Assembly: GCA_037903355.1 (NCBI GenBank)
Contig: JBAJFE010000014.1
Location: 806,001 to 870,000 of the forward strand
Direction of reading: 5' to 3'
Origin: Trichuris trichiura
Lineage: Eukaryota; Nematoda; Enoplea; Trichinellida; Trichuridae
Length of the DNA stretch: 64,000 bases
A program made the position numbers and the translations under genes. Below, one piece after another: positions 23,014 through 34,389 of this stretch (positions within the stretch are counted from its first letter, which is position 1; every line of letters begins with the position of its first letter). The notes under the pieces are model-generated. The model saw nothing but the letters and a program-made list of their open reading frames with translations, searched no databases and had not been told where the DNA came from.

Positions 23014-23095
23014 ACAGTTTATTAATAAAAGTTTTTTTTCAACGGGACATAGAAAATCCGTACAAAAAGAAGCCAAAAAATGAGACGGCTTTGAT

Positions 23096-23886
23096 AAAAG
23101 TATATTCTTTGTTTCTCACTGCTAGACTTCTAGTTTTTGTCCAATTGATTGAAAGGCTACGCGGCATCCTTTTACGCCCCATTCGCGTGGTAGGACACTT
23201 TCATATCATTGACGAGCTGAGACCAACGTTTCCTGATGAGAACGGAATTAATGGGTGGATCAGAGGTTCGCTTTCTTCCTTATTAAATCTTCCATGAATA
23301 TCAAGAATTTTCTAGTTGGGCACAGCAGTGAGAAAACAGCATAGATGTACACTGAAAGATTTGAAAAATGGTTTAAAAAGACATTAATACCCGAAATAGA
23401 AATTTACCAAAATCAGATTGCCAAAAAACTGCAATGATGCTGTTATTAATAGGTATCGCTACCTGTCAGCCATTCGCTCAATGTTTCTTAACAGAAATGA
23501 TGAACTTTTTACCGCGAAAAGCCTTCAACCCAAGCTTAGTTCCTTAATATAGGCACTGTCAAAGCAATAAAGCTTCGACTAAATGAACTAAGCGCAAAGG
23601 GGTAAGAAAGAAAGCAAATTAACTATTTTATTTTATAAAAAGCAGACGTAACGAGCTTTGCTCTTACTTGCACTTGAAGGTTGTTGGCTGCAGGACCTCA
23701 CTCGGTCCGAAGCGACATAAATGAGTCGGCAGCGGCAGTGGATAGACAGTTTATGCATTAATGCTTAACATATAATACATACAAACAAGAAGCGCAATAC
23801 CGAAACGAGAAGCGAACGCTAAGGAGGGAATGAGGCATGAAAAGGTCACGCCTTTATCTGCCGTAGAGACCAGGAAGGATCAGAAC
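23096..23886. other. Spacer and 3' flank of ARPC4
   Basis: I see no gene. A possible alternative last exon of ARPC4 could start at about 23820 on the minus strand after a CCTCCTTAG acceptor. Confidence 0.35.
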
Positions 23887-25112
23887 TTAAAATAACAGTA
23901 TTACAAATAATTGTAGGTACAAGAAACTATTGCTTACTCTCTTCAAAAATTCTTCGGCAATGAAACGACCACGCGCCTTCAATGTCAACTTCAGCTCTGA
24001 GATTTCTCGGTCGATCTCCTCCATGAATGTAATAACAAAATCTACTAGCTTGTGCTTGAGCATTTGTTCCGTGTGGCTATTGGTGATAAGGAAAGAAATG
24101 TCGAAACCCTAAAAACCATAAGCCCATAAAACTGTCTTGCTACAAAAGCGCTCGACTGTTACTAAAAGAAAAGTAAACAGAGAATGTACGGTACGCCCGC
24201 GCAAGCAGACATAGGTCAAATGTTTGATATTTGTCAATTGTTTAGCTATGCCATATTTTAAATGTTGCAAGAATAATAACGAAATGTTAACTGTGTGCGC
24301 GGATGCTCGGTCGTTACACATACAGCCGAAAACGTAACGCACAAAATGCTTTTCCTGGTACTTGAAACCCAACCGATCAAGAATCGGTGAGCCTTTGAAC
24401 CAGGAGTGACTAAGAAATATCGACACTAATAGCTTATTTGCTATTTTGGGTCTAAACAAAAGAACGCGCCAACTTACGGGGACCGGCTGTCTCCTAAGGA
24501 TGACGAAATTTTCAGCTCGTCGCATCATGAAACGCATGAAGTTTTGACACAACAACTTTTCCAGGTCGTCCGCCTGCGCAAAGGCGAAAAGCGGATTTTT
24601 CGAAAAACAAATAATAAAGCAAGCAAGCTCACCTGCTTAAGCGATATGCTCACTCTGATGGAATTGACGGAAGTTTCGACAAGCACTCGTTCTTTCTCAT
24701 TTCGGCTTATCACTACTGGATTTAAAAGCATTTCTTTGGAAGATCTAAACCAAATGCTAAAAGAGACCATCGATGGTAGGAAAGATGACTACCTGACTTC
24801 CACTTCCGGTTTGTTATGACGTTCTACAACCTGAGACGAATAGTCTGTAACGCTCAGTGCAGCCGTCAGGGTCGCGTGAACGGCATCTAGGTACGACTTT
24901 AATGTTGCACTCTAAATATGTTCTATTCTGCAGGAATAAAATTTTACAAAACTTCCGTGAGAAAAGAGCAACGTTTAAGGCAAGGCGTCGACAAGAACAC
25001 CCTACGCACTTGATCAAGCAGAAGCGAAAACAAAGTGAGGCTATCTCAAAAATTAAACACAAATTTGCGTACGCTAAAATATCTTTGATCAAAACACGCA
25101 GCGGCTTACCAT
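23887..25112 (-). CDS. ARPC4: Actin-related protein 2/3 complex subunit 4
   Basis: ARPC4 (p20) is a core subunit of the Arp2/3 complex, which nucleates branched actin filaments in the cytoplasm. Exons in transcription order: 25112-25110 (the ATG alone), 24911-24793, 24744-24633, 24573-24478 and 24108-23887. Phases are consistent throughout. The product closely follows the family: [11 protein letters not shown] at the start, [74 protein letters not shown] and [16 protein letters not shown], then [20 protein letters not shown] and FIAEEFLK. The family normally ends two residues after FLK. Here the frame runs 15 more codons into hydrophobic residues, or a donor at AGA/GTAAGC leads to another last exon. 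The start-codon-only first exon is inferred from the ATG directly followed by GTAAGC and the acceptor before AGTGCAACA. Confidence 0.93.
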
Positions 25113-26147
25113 TGTTCCAACAGGACTAGCTCGAAAATACACAATTTACGCACGCACAGCTTTACAAAGGAACTACAGTAAGACAAATGATTTACAAGTA
25201 ATGATGACAGCAAACTGAATCCGCGGACGTGTATACGCGCCGAATTCATTGATTGCGAAAACATTTTTACAATGCTGCAAAATGTATATCCCTAAACTGC
25301 TTAATGCAATCAAACCTAAGGTAGCTTGCCGCTCTGCTTAATCCGGCAGTTGCTTGACAACGACCGTAGCCAGCACAAGCTCCAGGAAGGTTTTCTTCTT
25401 GCTTGACAAACTTTAACAAGCTTTGAGTATAATCATAGCAGAAATCAACATTTTTAAAAAATCGATTTGCTTTCGATTCTTCTAGGCAAAATGTTCTCAA
25501 CGCGTAATATTTTATTCTGTGTAATACGCAGTGAGAAACAATATTAACAAAAATATTTTTCATTTTTAATAGAACGAACGAATGTTTCGCTAAATAGTAT
25601 AGTACTAAGTACTTGATTTTCATTTATACGGTATAGAACTTGTCCCTACGCCTTTGCGGTGATCAGTCAATATTGGTAAGCTTGTTCTTCTTACGGAAAA
25701 AAGCGTTAGAGCGCTATTGGCATTTTGAAGCCTGCAGTTTTGCTTTGCTAATCGGAAATGAATAGGCGCCTCATGCCTTAGTGACTTATTATAGTTCGGC
25801 AAAGCAACTCATCCGTTGATACGTCAGTCGTGTTGGCTGATGAACCTTTTTGCAATTGCCGTCCGGTCTTCATTTTTCCTGACAGTTGAAGCTTGTTGAC
25901 ACATTTTCTCGTTTTGTCGAATTGAATGAGGAACTGTCTGGAAGCTTGATCGAATTTTGCGCGTCACTTTTAGTCTATGCTGCTCCTCGGCTCTATTGAA
26001 GTATGCCGTTTTGTAGAACTTTGCAGCCTGATCGCATTCGCACCTTTGCCTACGTGTAAGTTGCGAAAAGGGAGCGGCTATTTATGCAGCCGTCTAGTCT
26101 TGATTAAATCAAGCTAGAGAGGATCGTTTCGTGGGCGAATGTGAGCG
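25113..26147. other. Divergent promoter region between ARPC4 and TMEM106
   Basis: The two genes are transcribed away from each other, so their promoters lie here. A 118-residue minus-strand frame at 25267-25623 has four spaced cysteines near its end but no recognisable domain or signal peptide; I do not call it. Confidence 0.4.
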
Positions 26148-27513
26148 ATGCGTACTAAAATGGACGACAAGCTACCCCTGTCCAACAACGAAATACTTCC
26201 TTCGTCCGAAAGTGTTGTCGCAAGTACGGATCACCCATTTCAGTATGAGGAACTGATGGGAGGCAGTGTTCCGTGCCCATCGTGCAACGGAACGGGCCGG
26301 ATACCGAAAGGTCAGTATGTCGAGCCTTCTTCAACGAATAAACACTGTTTTCGTTTGTTGACGATAGAACAAGAAAAACAGCTGGTTGCGCTGATTCCGC
26401 TGACGGACAAACGTCTGAAGCCAAGACGAACGTACGTACTATCGCTGCGCTCTGTTAAAATGCATATCCTATTTTAGAACGCTATGGGTGTTCGTGGCTG
26501 TGCTTGTTTCTTTGGCCATTTGGGCTCTATGCATGTTCTTTCTCGTTCCAAGATCAATTGTTTTGGTCAGCGACGAGCAACCCATTGTTCCATACTATAC
26601 GTACATTAACGAAAGTGTGCCGGTAGTGAAACTAGGATTCGTGGTAGGCTTCGCCTTGTTCCAATTTTGAACTTGTTCACCAATCGATCCAAAACGATCC
26701 TCCGCTGCTTGGCGTGCAGTCGCAATAAGAGCCTAAGAAATCGATCAAAAATCCTTTTTTAAAGATTTCATAACAGATCCATATTTAAACGTGGAAAATG
26801 TCACGTCTTGAAGAACACTCTCTAAGCCTTTCAATTATCATAGCTTCGAGAAAACGAACTCGGTTGCCTAAACTTCGATTTTCTGACTCATACAGTCAAT
26901 TCAAGTAATTGAAATGCAGGTAAACTAGCCTACTGTATTTGTTAATTTCAGAAGATGCATCCATTTAAAAGTTTTGTTTAGACTACTTAACTATGAAACG
27001 CCAGTTCAATCAGCTAGACTTTAATATGATGTTCCGTGAATTTATTACTTCAAACAGATGCAATTTCAGAAGTTTCTGAATATAACCAATTACAATTACC
27101 TGACAATATCGGTGGTGAACGCTTCTATGGTTTCCATTCTTGTGCTCGACTCGCGAAGGGTTGTTGGTCAAGTGACAAATTTAACCGAGGTCGCTGTTCC
27201 GTTGAGGTCAAGCCGTACGATCGCCTTTAATACAACAATAACATTTGATACCGCTTTGCTGGTGTAAGTTTTTTTTATACATATCATTAAGTGTTACTCA
27301 TGTTTTGCTCATTTAAGACAGTACTGTACGCTGATACATGTGACATTCATGCAATTCGAGTAAGAGAACATTTTTAAAATTACGTATAACCTGCGAATAC
27401 TTTATAGCGTCACGGTGACCAGCCATTACCTTGGGCATAGCGAACAGACTAGCATCAGCACCAATCAGCGTTTGTACTGTTCTTCCGACCCTTCGCTGGA
27501 AGATATTACCTAA
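26148..27513 (+). CDS. TMEM106: TMEM106-family lysosomal membrane protein
   Basis: Type II membrane glycoprotein of late endosomes and lysosomes; family members affect lysosome size, acidification and transport. Six coding exons: 26148-26310, 26368-26431, 26478-26643, 27058-27263, 27318-27359 and 27408-27513, giving 248 residues. Visible landmarks are the cytoplasmic [12 protein letters not shown] zinc-ribbon-like CxxC segment, the motif [18 protein letters not shown], a single transmembrane span ([20 protein letters not shown]) directly followed by PRSIVLV, and a luminal LEA-2-like domain with [13 protein letters not shown] and NLT sequons. It ends with CTLI and [13 protein letters not shown], aligned to the family VTVTTTYFGHSEQ. 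The 27318 exon is short; its phase-2 ends fit only one frame, which restores CTLI. The fourth exon may start at 27058 or 27070. Confidence 0.9.
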
Positions 27514-28304
27514 CAGCTGATAATACTGTCCGAGGAACGAAGTGATTGCAAGATAATTCTATCTGTACAGATGCGAAGGCAAAATATAGGAATGCCCCTC
27601 TTTACCAAAACAATGTGTTTCCATGAGAATGCTCTTTTTAAAAAAAAATAAAATTGACTGAATTATAAAACTTTAATGGATGCCACTTGTTTAAAAAATT
27701 TTTTTACGGAAAACAACTCGGTTATATGTACTCACAAGAACTGCGTATAGTTGGGAGCCGTTTTTGTGAGAGCATAACAGGCTCGGGGTCTAACAATACA
27801 GTAATCTGAGAACAGTCAGGTTTCTCCTACTCATAAACAACATCGATTTTGCGGTATGCCGTCCCAACGTCGTATTGTGACTGCCGGGCGTTCAGTTTTG
27901 CCTTTACGTAAGCCTAAGCAAAAAGCTTATATTACGGCTTAGATAAGGGCAGAACAGGATAGCCAATATGCTTAACGGACAGCAAGCATGCACTCCTTAG
28001 ACGTCACGCCTGAAAAATGAATAATCGGTTGTCTTACTGTATTTTTAAAAGTAGAACAAACGTGATTGTTATCGGAATACTGTACTGTTTGCAATCAAAT
28101 GTAGAAATAAACTCTAGGCTCGTTTCCCGTTAAAAAAAGTCAAAATAAAATTGCATCCACGAGTCTGCTTGCTCGATTCGTCGTCTGAACAACTTATATT
28201 AACAATATAATAATGGTTTGGATAGGCGCCTTTTTTTGCGACCGTTTGGATCTTCCGGTTGGGGAATAATCTTAGAGGCATTTGAATAAGTGTCGCTTTT
28301 TACT
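27514..28304. other. Spacer between convergent TMEM106 and PWP2
   Basis: The two genes end toward each other. I see no other gene. Confidence 0.4.
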
Positions 28305-31300
28305 TCATACAACAGAAGACAAACCATTGGTATCCATCAGGTTATCAATTTCGGCATCTTCCGAACTGCCAACACCGTTCGTTGCTTCCACCCTTTTGGG
28401 CACATTCAAGAGATAGCTGAGCGTATACTTGTTGCTGTCGCATCTGAACGAAAGGCTAATTCGAAAAGCATTCAAACTGTAACGATGAACTTGCATTCTA
28501 CTTAGAGCCTTTTGTCTGAGTTTCAGGCTCTGAAGGACTTTCGTTATCGCGGGACTAACTTTGCCCATACGTAGCTTCATGTTGAGTCCGTGATGCAAGC
28601 AAATGCTGCGAACCCATAGCAAATAGAATTCTAGATGTACGCTGCTAGCCAATGGATCTTCGCCGATGAAGGACAGCACTTTTTCCGCATAAACCTCAGG
28701 TAAGGCTTTGCAAACGCAATCGACTGAAAAATATTTCAGCGCTTAGAAATAGTAGGCGGTTTCGTGGTCGACTACTCTGCAATGCCGGAGTTTTTTCCAT
28801 ACATTCAATCATAAGGGACGGTTGGTTGAGCTTTACGGCCATCATAAGTGCTTCGCTGAAGTCCTGCTGGGAAAGAAGCTCGTGAACTCGGCTAGGTAGT
28901 ACATCGATGTCCAGCTGGTATGGGTCAAAAGTAAGCCGACAGTCCAGCGAATATATGAGTACACCCTCGTTTGAGCACGCCGCCCAAGCACGGCCTTAAA
29001 AGCGTGTATTGTGTCGCTGCTATCTTTTAGTATTACTTAATTACTACTTAAGCCTACTATCGTACGCCGGCGTAAAAAAACAAAAACAATTACGACGTCT
29101 TTAGTTAAAATAACTGAAGCCAATTTAGGTGTTCATTTTCTAAAGCGAACGTCGATTACCTGTTGGGGAGAACTGAACTGAACTGACATTGATTTCCGGC
29201 TTGTATGTTCTGATGCCGGGATCGTGGGCCCGAAAACCTGGAAGACTAATCTGCGTCCCCACTTCTTCATTATCTTCCATTACGTCGACAAGTGCTAGAT
29301 TGCCAAATTCGCTTAGTTTTCTTTTATCCACGTGATCCTATTGGTTTGAAGCGTTTCAATATTTTTTTTAAAAATTGAAACCCACTCACATCAACGCAAT
29401 CGATCGATCTGTTTGTAGTAACTCTGAATTTCTTGACGATCATCTCTTGCTGCACGTGATAAAGGCATATCACGGGAGAACGGCCAGCGGCCAGAATGTA
29501 CTCTCCGTCAGGCGAAAAGCATATAGTCGAAAATGACTTGGTCAACGCGGATGTCGTCTCCTTTGTCACTTCGGTTTCTCCGCGAGCTGTGTCCAAGTCT
29601 AGTCGGCCTTCTATGGTCAATACCTGAGTACCAGTACGCCAATCGAAGAACAGAATTTGGCAATTCAAACAGCAACATGCAATAAGATCACCATTCGGAC
29701 TGAACTTTACGTCCAATACTAGAAGCAGCGTTTAGTTCTTAGGTGAACACACTTGGGTTTAAAAAAGGCAATAGAAACCTTCGGAACCGCATTCGAGCGC
29801 GTCTCTGCCGCCTTTTCCCTCGAAAATGTTCCAAACAATAACACGTTTATCCCATGAGCAGCTAGCCAACACTGTTTCGCTACCACAAAAGCTCAACCCG
29901 CAGACGGGCGCCTCGTGGCCGCTGAGCACCTACAGCGTTATAAAAAGCATTACTTCAAGGGAACTCTTCTTAAGGAAATGTCTACTCACGTCCAGCAAAC
30001 GTCCAGAACACATAGACCATATGTATACGTTGAACACGTCCCGACCTCCCGCGCATACTATCTCTCCGTTTGAATCAACGGACAAGCAGCTGAACTGAAC
30101 AGCTTCCGGGGCGACGAATGTGCGAAAGTTTCGGTATCTAAAATTTAAAAACTCCAATAAGCGCGAGCGTCTGAAAATTCGAAAAACGCTGCAGCGTCGT
30201 TCAAACTTGAATTCAAATACAGTACGCCCCTAGAGAATTAGGTGAATGCAGGTAGCTGACATTAAGCCTGCGTAGCAAGGAACTCTTGATAAGGGAAAGC
30301 TGCGTACAGTTAGTGGCTTTCGCTTTGAAATTAAACACTTTAATTAACTTCGTCAAACGTCGAACGTAAGAACTTTTAGGGGAAGTCAGCTCAGTATCAA
30401 TCATTTGCGGAAATAACGACAATTTTTATACTAATGCCAGCAAGTTATTTTTAATCTAAAAAATCAACGATAGTATTGAACTTAAACGATTATCAAGCTC
30501 TTAATGTTACTAACGTTTTTTATATTACTATTTCAAAGGTAAACTTCTAGCATAGTCGCTCTTTGTTTTATCCTTTGAACTCATTCTATCCATGAAACAA
30601 AGATGAAGCACGAGAATAGCGAGAAAGTTGCAGGCATTATTCGGACATTTAGACAAATTTTAAATTTACGAACGGAAGACCTGAAAGGAAATAGATAAAC
30701 GTCATATAAAGACACGTTCGACGGAATATAAAATTAAAGAAAATGAAGCAAAACCTTGAGATGTTGAAACAAATATTCGAAAATTGGAAACAATGAACAG
30801 GATATACTTCAAACTAATAAACTTCAATACCACACAAACATTACTCATTACGGTATGATCCTTTTATATTATTCTGTTTTTGCTCTGAGAAAGGGTAGAA
30901 TAAAAATCGTAGAGCTTTGCTAGATCTTTTTACTTACTGAACGGATTAGTTCGTAAATAAAATTTGCATAACGTTTAGGCATGATTACTAACAAAGGACA
31001 GATGTTATGTAAAGCAACTGAAGAAACACTCCATCTTTATAAATGTGTTGCACGTAAATATCATGTTCACAAAGGTACACGTTTCAGAGTAAATATTCAA
31101 TCCCTAGCGCCCCGACGTGTGCCTTTCAAGATCGCTTGACGTCATATGTAATAAGAAAAATAGTTAACTTCACTTCACTGCACTAAAAACTAACAGTTTT
31201 ATGGATTTAGGGAAATAAAACTGCTTGAATGCCCCAAGTCGTAAGAAAGACGTTCAACTCGGGAGAATACAGCTTATTTGAAAAATGATTAGCAGGTACA

Positions 31301-33071
31301 AACTGGTGCGGTAACGTGTTTAAACTAGCAGTTGTTTCAAAATCAAATAGCAATTTTACCTTTTCAAATCGAACGCTCGGACGGTTCCATCCAGCGAGCT
31401 GGAAAGAACCGACTTTCCGGCCTGTGTCCAAGTCACTCCCGTAACATCACCTTTGTGTTCGTCAAAGGTGACAAAACAAAAGCCACTGTCGACGTTCCAT
31501 ACTTTGACCTAAAATAAGAGCACTTTATGCAACATGTAGCCTTGGATTCTGAGCTATGTCGAACTTTGCCATCGTAGCCTCCTGTGGCTATCAACGCACC
31601 ATTGGGAGAATAGGATACGGAAGCCATATTATGAAAGTGACCCTGTTGTTTCATAACATAAGTTTCGCTTTGCCATTCCCAGACAAGAAGTTGGCCGAGG
31701 CGGCTTGAGCCAAGCGCTATCCATTCTCCCGTCGAATTGACAACAACACTGTTAATGGGGAATTCGGAAATGCTATTACAGTATACGGATAACAGTTTGT
31801 TCTAAATTTTCATAATCACTTAATTACCTCAAACTGTGAATTAGCAAGAATTCTGGTAACTCGTGAAGCACAAAGCAGCCATTTGAGTGACCTGTCACCA
31901 GCAACTTTGAGGCAGCATGGAAGAATGCGCTAGTAACATAAGTGCCGGGTTCTTCTCCAGAATCGAACACTTTATGTTTTGAGATCTTCTTGTAAAGGTT
32001 CCTTAGCTTCTGCCTGTCAGGGAAGTTCTTTTTTGTAGACTTGCTTGATACACTACTGTCATCATCTTGGGATTCTTCTTTCAGCACTTCCTCAGGTGCA
32101 GCTACAGTTTGCTCCTCGGACCGCCAGGACACATATACCCCGTTACTGTCCAGTGTATATACCTGAAAAACGAGGATGTCAGCCCCAGCCTTAAGACTAC
32201 GTATTCCAATACATCGTAAGATGGAGACAGGAACCCGCATAAGACTATAGGATATGCGTGGCCACTAAGTCCATAAATTCTTTCCGGATATCCCAAACGA
32301 CAAATTCTTGTTTGAAGGTCCTTAGAACCAACTATGAAGCTTCTGGAAAGGGCACTGACAGTTAGTCGATTCAAGGAAGTTGTAAAGGTGCAAACTTTGA
32401 ATCATGGCTCCAGTCTATACAAGTTATAACGTCGTGTGCTACGTTGAACACTCTATCTGTGTAAAATGGCCGATAGGACAAAGTGTGAAGACCAGGAGTA
32501 CGAAACAAATCTACATCCGTATCTCGACAGACAGCAAAATATCTAGAAAAAAATAAAGCTGCACATAAAATGAAAAGACTTATTATTAATGCTTACTGTC
32601 CATCCGGACTGAACTTGGCACAACGAACAGGTTTGTTAAAATGATATCGATGAAGGACTGTTCTACTTAAGAGATTTAGGTAAAAAGCATCGCCATCTAA
32701 AGAGGTGACGTAAAATTAAAGTCAGGAAGGCCAACTTCAACTCACATTCATCAATAAGCAGTATAGCTGTCTCGGAAGGGTCTAATGCCATAACTTGAAC
32801 GTTGCCCGTTGTTTCCACGGGCAAAGTTTCTGACCGGTGACTAAACGAAAAGGCATACACTATCAAATGCTTAGAACAAGCACATGCTTACTTTCTCAAG
32901 TCGTATGTTGTGACTTTATTGCCCACTGGACTAAGCACGCAATTGCCTCCACTTGCAAATAGCAAATTTCCCCCGCGGTAAACGGTACCGACGAGATTTG
33001 AAAACTTAAATACAAATGTCCAAACGTGGGCAGGCAAACAACAAATGACTTACCCTAAAATCTAGCCGCAT
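28305..33071 (-). CDS. PWP2: Periodic tryptophan protein 2 homologue (UTP-B, SSU processome)
   Basis: PWP2/UTP1 is a tandem beta-propeller WD40 protein of the UTP-B complex, needed in the nucleolus for 18S rRNA processing. First exons in transcription order: 33071-33054 (MRLDFR), 33004-32892 (FSNLVGTVYRGGN, SPVGNKVT), 32840-32746, 32696-32597; about a dozen more follow to the stop at 28305. Diagnostic stretches: CIDWSHDSK then FIVGSKDLQT, KLLVTGHSNGCFVLHELPEF, LGQLLVWEWQSETYV, KQQGHFHNMASVSYSP, GGYDGKVKVWN, YRNFRTFVAPEAVQFSCL, VYIWSMCSGRLLDV, SGHEAPVCGL, KLSEFGNLALVDV, PEINVSSVQFSPTGNR, and the C-terminal helical domain VHLEFYLLWVR. Most introns are about 50-60 bp, but one between the FDLKR and YRNFRTF exons (about 30168-31326) is over 1 kb and has no recognisable content. 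An acidic, serine-rich insert lies before the second propeller, as in other species. Confidence 0.93.
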
Positions 33072-34389
33072 ATCTGTCGTAACAGCTTTGAGAAAGAACA
33101 CAAGTTCGAAAAATGAGTTGTCGAAAATATTGTGGGTGTAAACGGCTACGATCAAGTATCAAAAGCACAAAATTATTCCATCATTGAACGAAAAGAAGAC
33201 TACACGATTTCTTTAATGTTTTTCAGGTACGAACATACAGAAAGCACACAAAAGCAAAGCAGGTTGATTCCAAGCTACTGTCACAGTGCTGGGACATTTT
33301 TTGTCGGCATTTTAGTCCTATTTGAGTGGCTAAGTGAAAAATTTTAATTTCAAAGTTGTTTGTGAGGTGATAAGACCGCTCTGAGAAACAAGGGGAAATT
33401 TTTTAGCATCAAAATTGCTTGCTGTAACCGCTCTGCCGACTTGAGGGACTAAAAGAAAAATTTTCATTTCAACGTTGCAGCAGAATCACGCAGGTCAATA
33501 GCACAGTTTCGACAAGCAATCTGGAAGATCGTTATTTCTGCTTAGCGCTGCGAATGGGCAAAACGTCCAATTAAACAGCTCCGCGTTTAAAATTTTTCGC
33601 TTGCAGTGGAACGACCGCGTCGAGATGAGGCACGTTTGAAGAACGGACTGGGCAAAAACAACTTGTCCAGTCGTAACGAAAGAGATAAGAAAATATTAGT
33701 ACCTAATTATCTATAAAAGTTACCGTTCCCGTGAAAGTGTAAAGTGAGCTTGCATTGGCGTAGTGGCATTGGTTGTGAACTTGTTAAAAGTTAAAAAGCA
33801 AGCGCTGTGTGCAGAACGGAAGAACGCATTTCGGTAAAGCTTTTTTAAAAATAAAACAAGATATGCTTTCGCCTTTTATTCACGTATCGTATCTTTAAAA
33901 ACTGAGCTCTTCCCGAAGGGTTAGTAAAGTTTCATGCCTTCTTTCGATGCTGTCAGAGAGAACATTTAAGTGACATAGTAACTGCGGAAGTTAGTAACCC
34001 AACTCCGCTTTACTACCGGTCGTTAGCTCGGTAAAGAGATCCGTTAATGGGGAAGTGTTTAAATCTTTTTTCTGCTGATCAGCTCCCGAACCAATTAGTA
34101 GATAGGGTTTGTTTTTCTGTTCTTATGGCCTCATTGTATATTAAAAACAGTTCCTGCAATTGTTTTTAGCAAGAGGGCAAATAGACTTTATGTGCTTGCG
34201 TTTTTATCCGTGACAATATTTACTAAGTAATATTAGCTTTGCGCGATTGCTTTATAACTGCTTTGTTTTAGATTAGTGCGTTATGGTCCCAGCAATTCCT
34301 TCTTTTCCTTATTCTTGGAACTCTGTAGTGAGGCTGAAGAAAGAACTTGAAAATCACTTTTGAATTTCCTAAGTCTTCCGTTGGCTAGG
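33072..34389. other. Divergent promoter region between PWP2 and SNAPC4
   Basis: No gene seen. Contains a three-copy tandem repeat at 33324-33490. Confidence 0.4.
33324..33490. repeat. Three diverged tandem copies, about 60 bp each
   Basis: Copies start at 33324, 33383 and 33443, each with GAGxxxCTAAxxGAAAAATTTT-like text followed by TTTCAAAGTTG variants and CCGCTCTG. Confidence 0.6.

Larger units (their letters stand above)
20942..23082 (+). mobile_element. Penelope-like retroelement PLE-A2, 5' truncated, with 13-bp target-site duplication
   Basis: Perfect direct repeats AGACGGCTTTGAT at 20929-20941 and 23083-23095 bound the element. Its left side is an inverted piece of its own 3' end: 20974-21006 is the exact reverse complement of 23051-23083 (33 nt). 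From 21007 it continues directly into the RT frame, lacking the first part of the protein present in PLE-A1. A terminal repeat with hammerhead-like motif and ACGG/CCGT hairpin ends the element. Confidence 0.9.

Noticed and set aside
25267..25623. 118-residue minus-strand frame with four cysteines
   Set aside because: No recognisable domain, no signal peptide, and it lies in the ARPC4/TMEM106 promoter interval; possible but unsupported.
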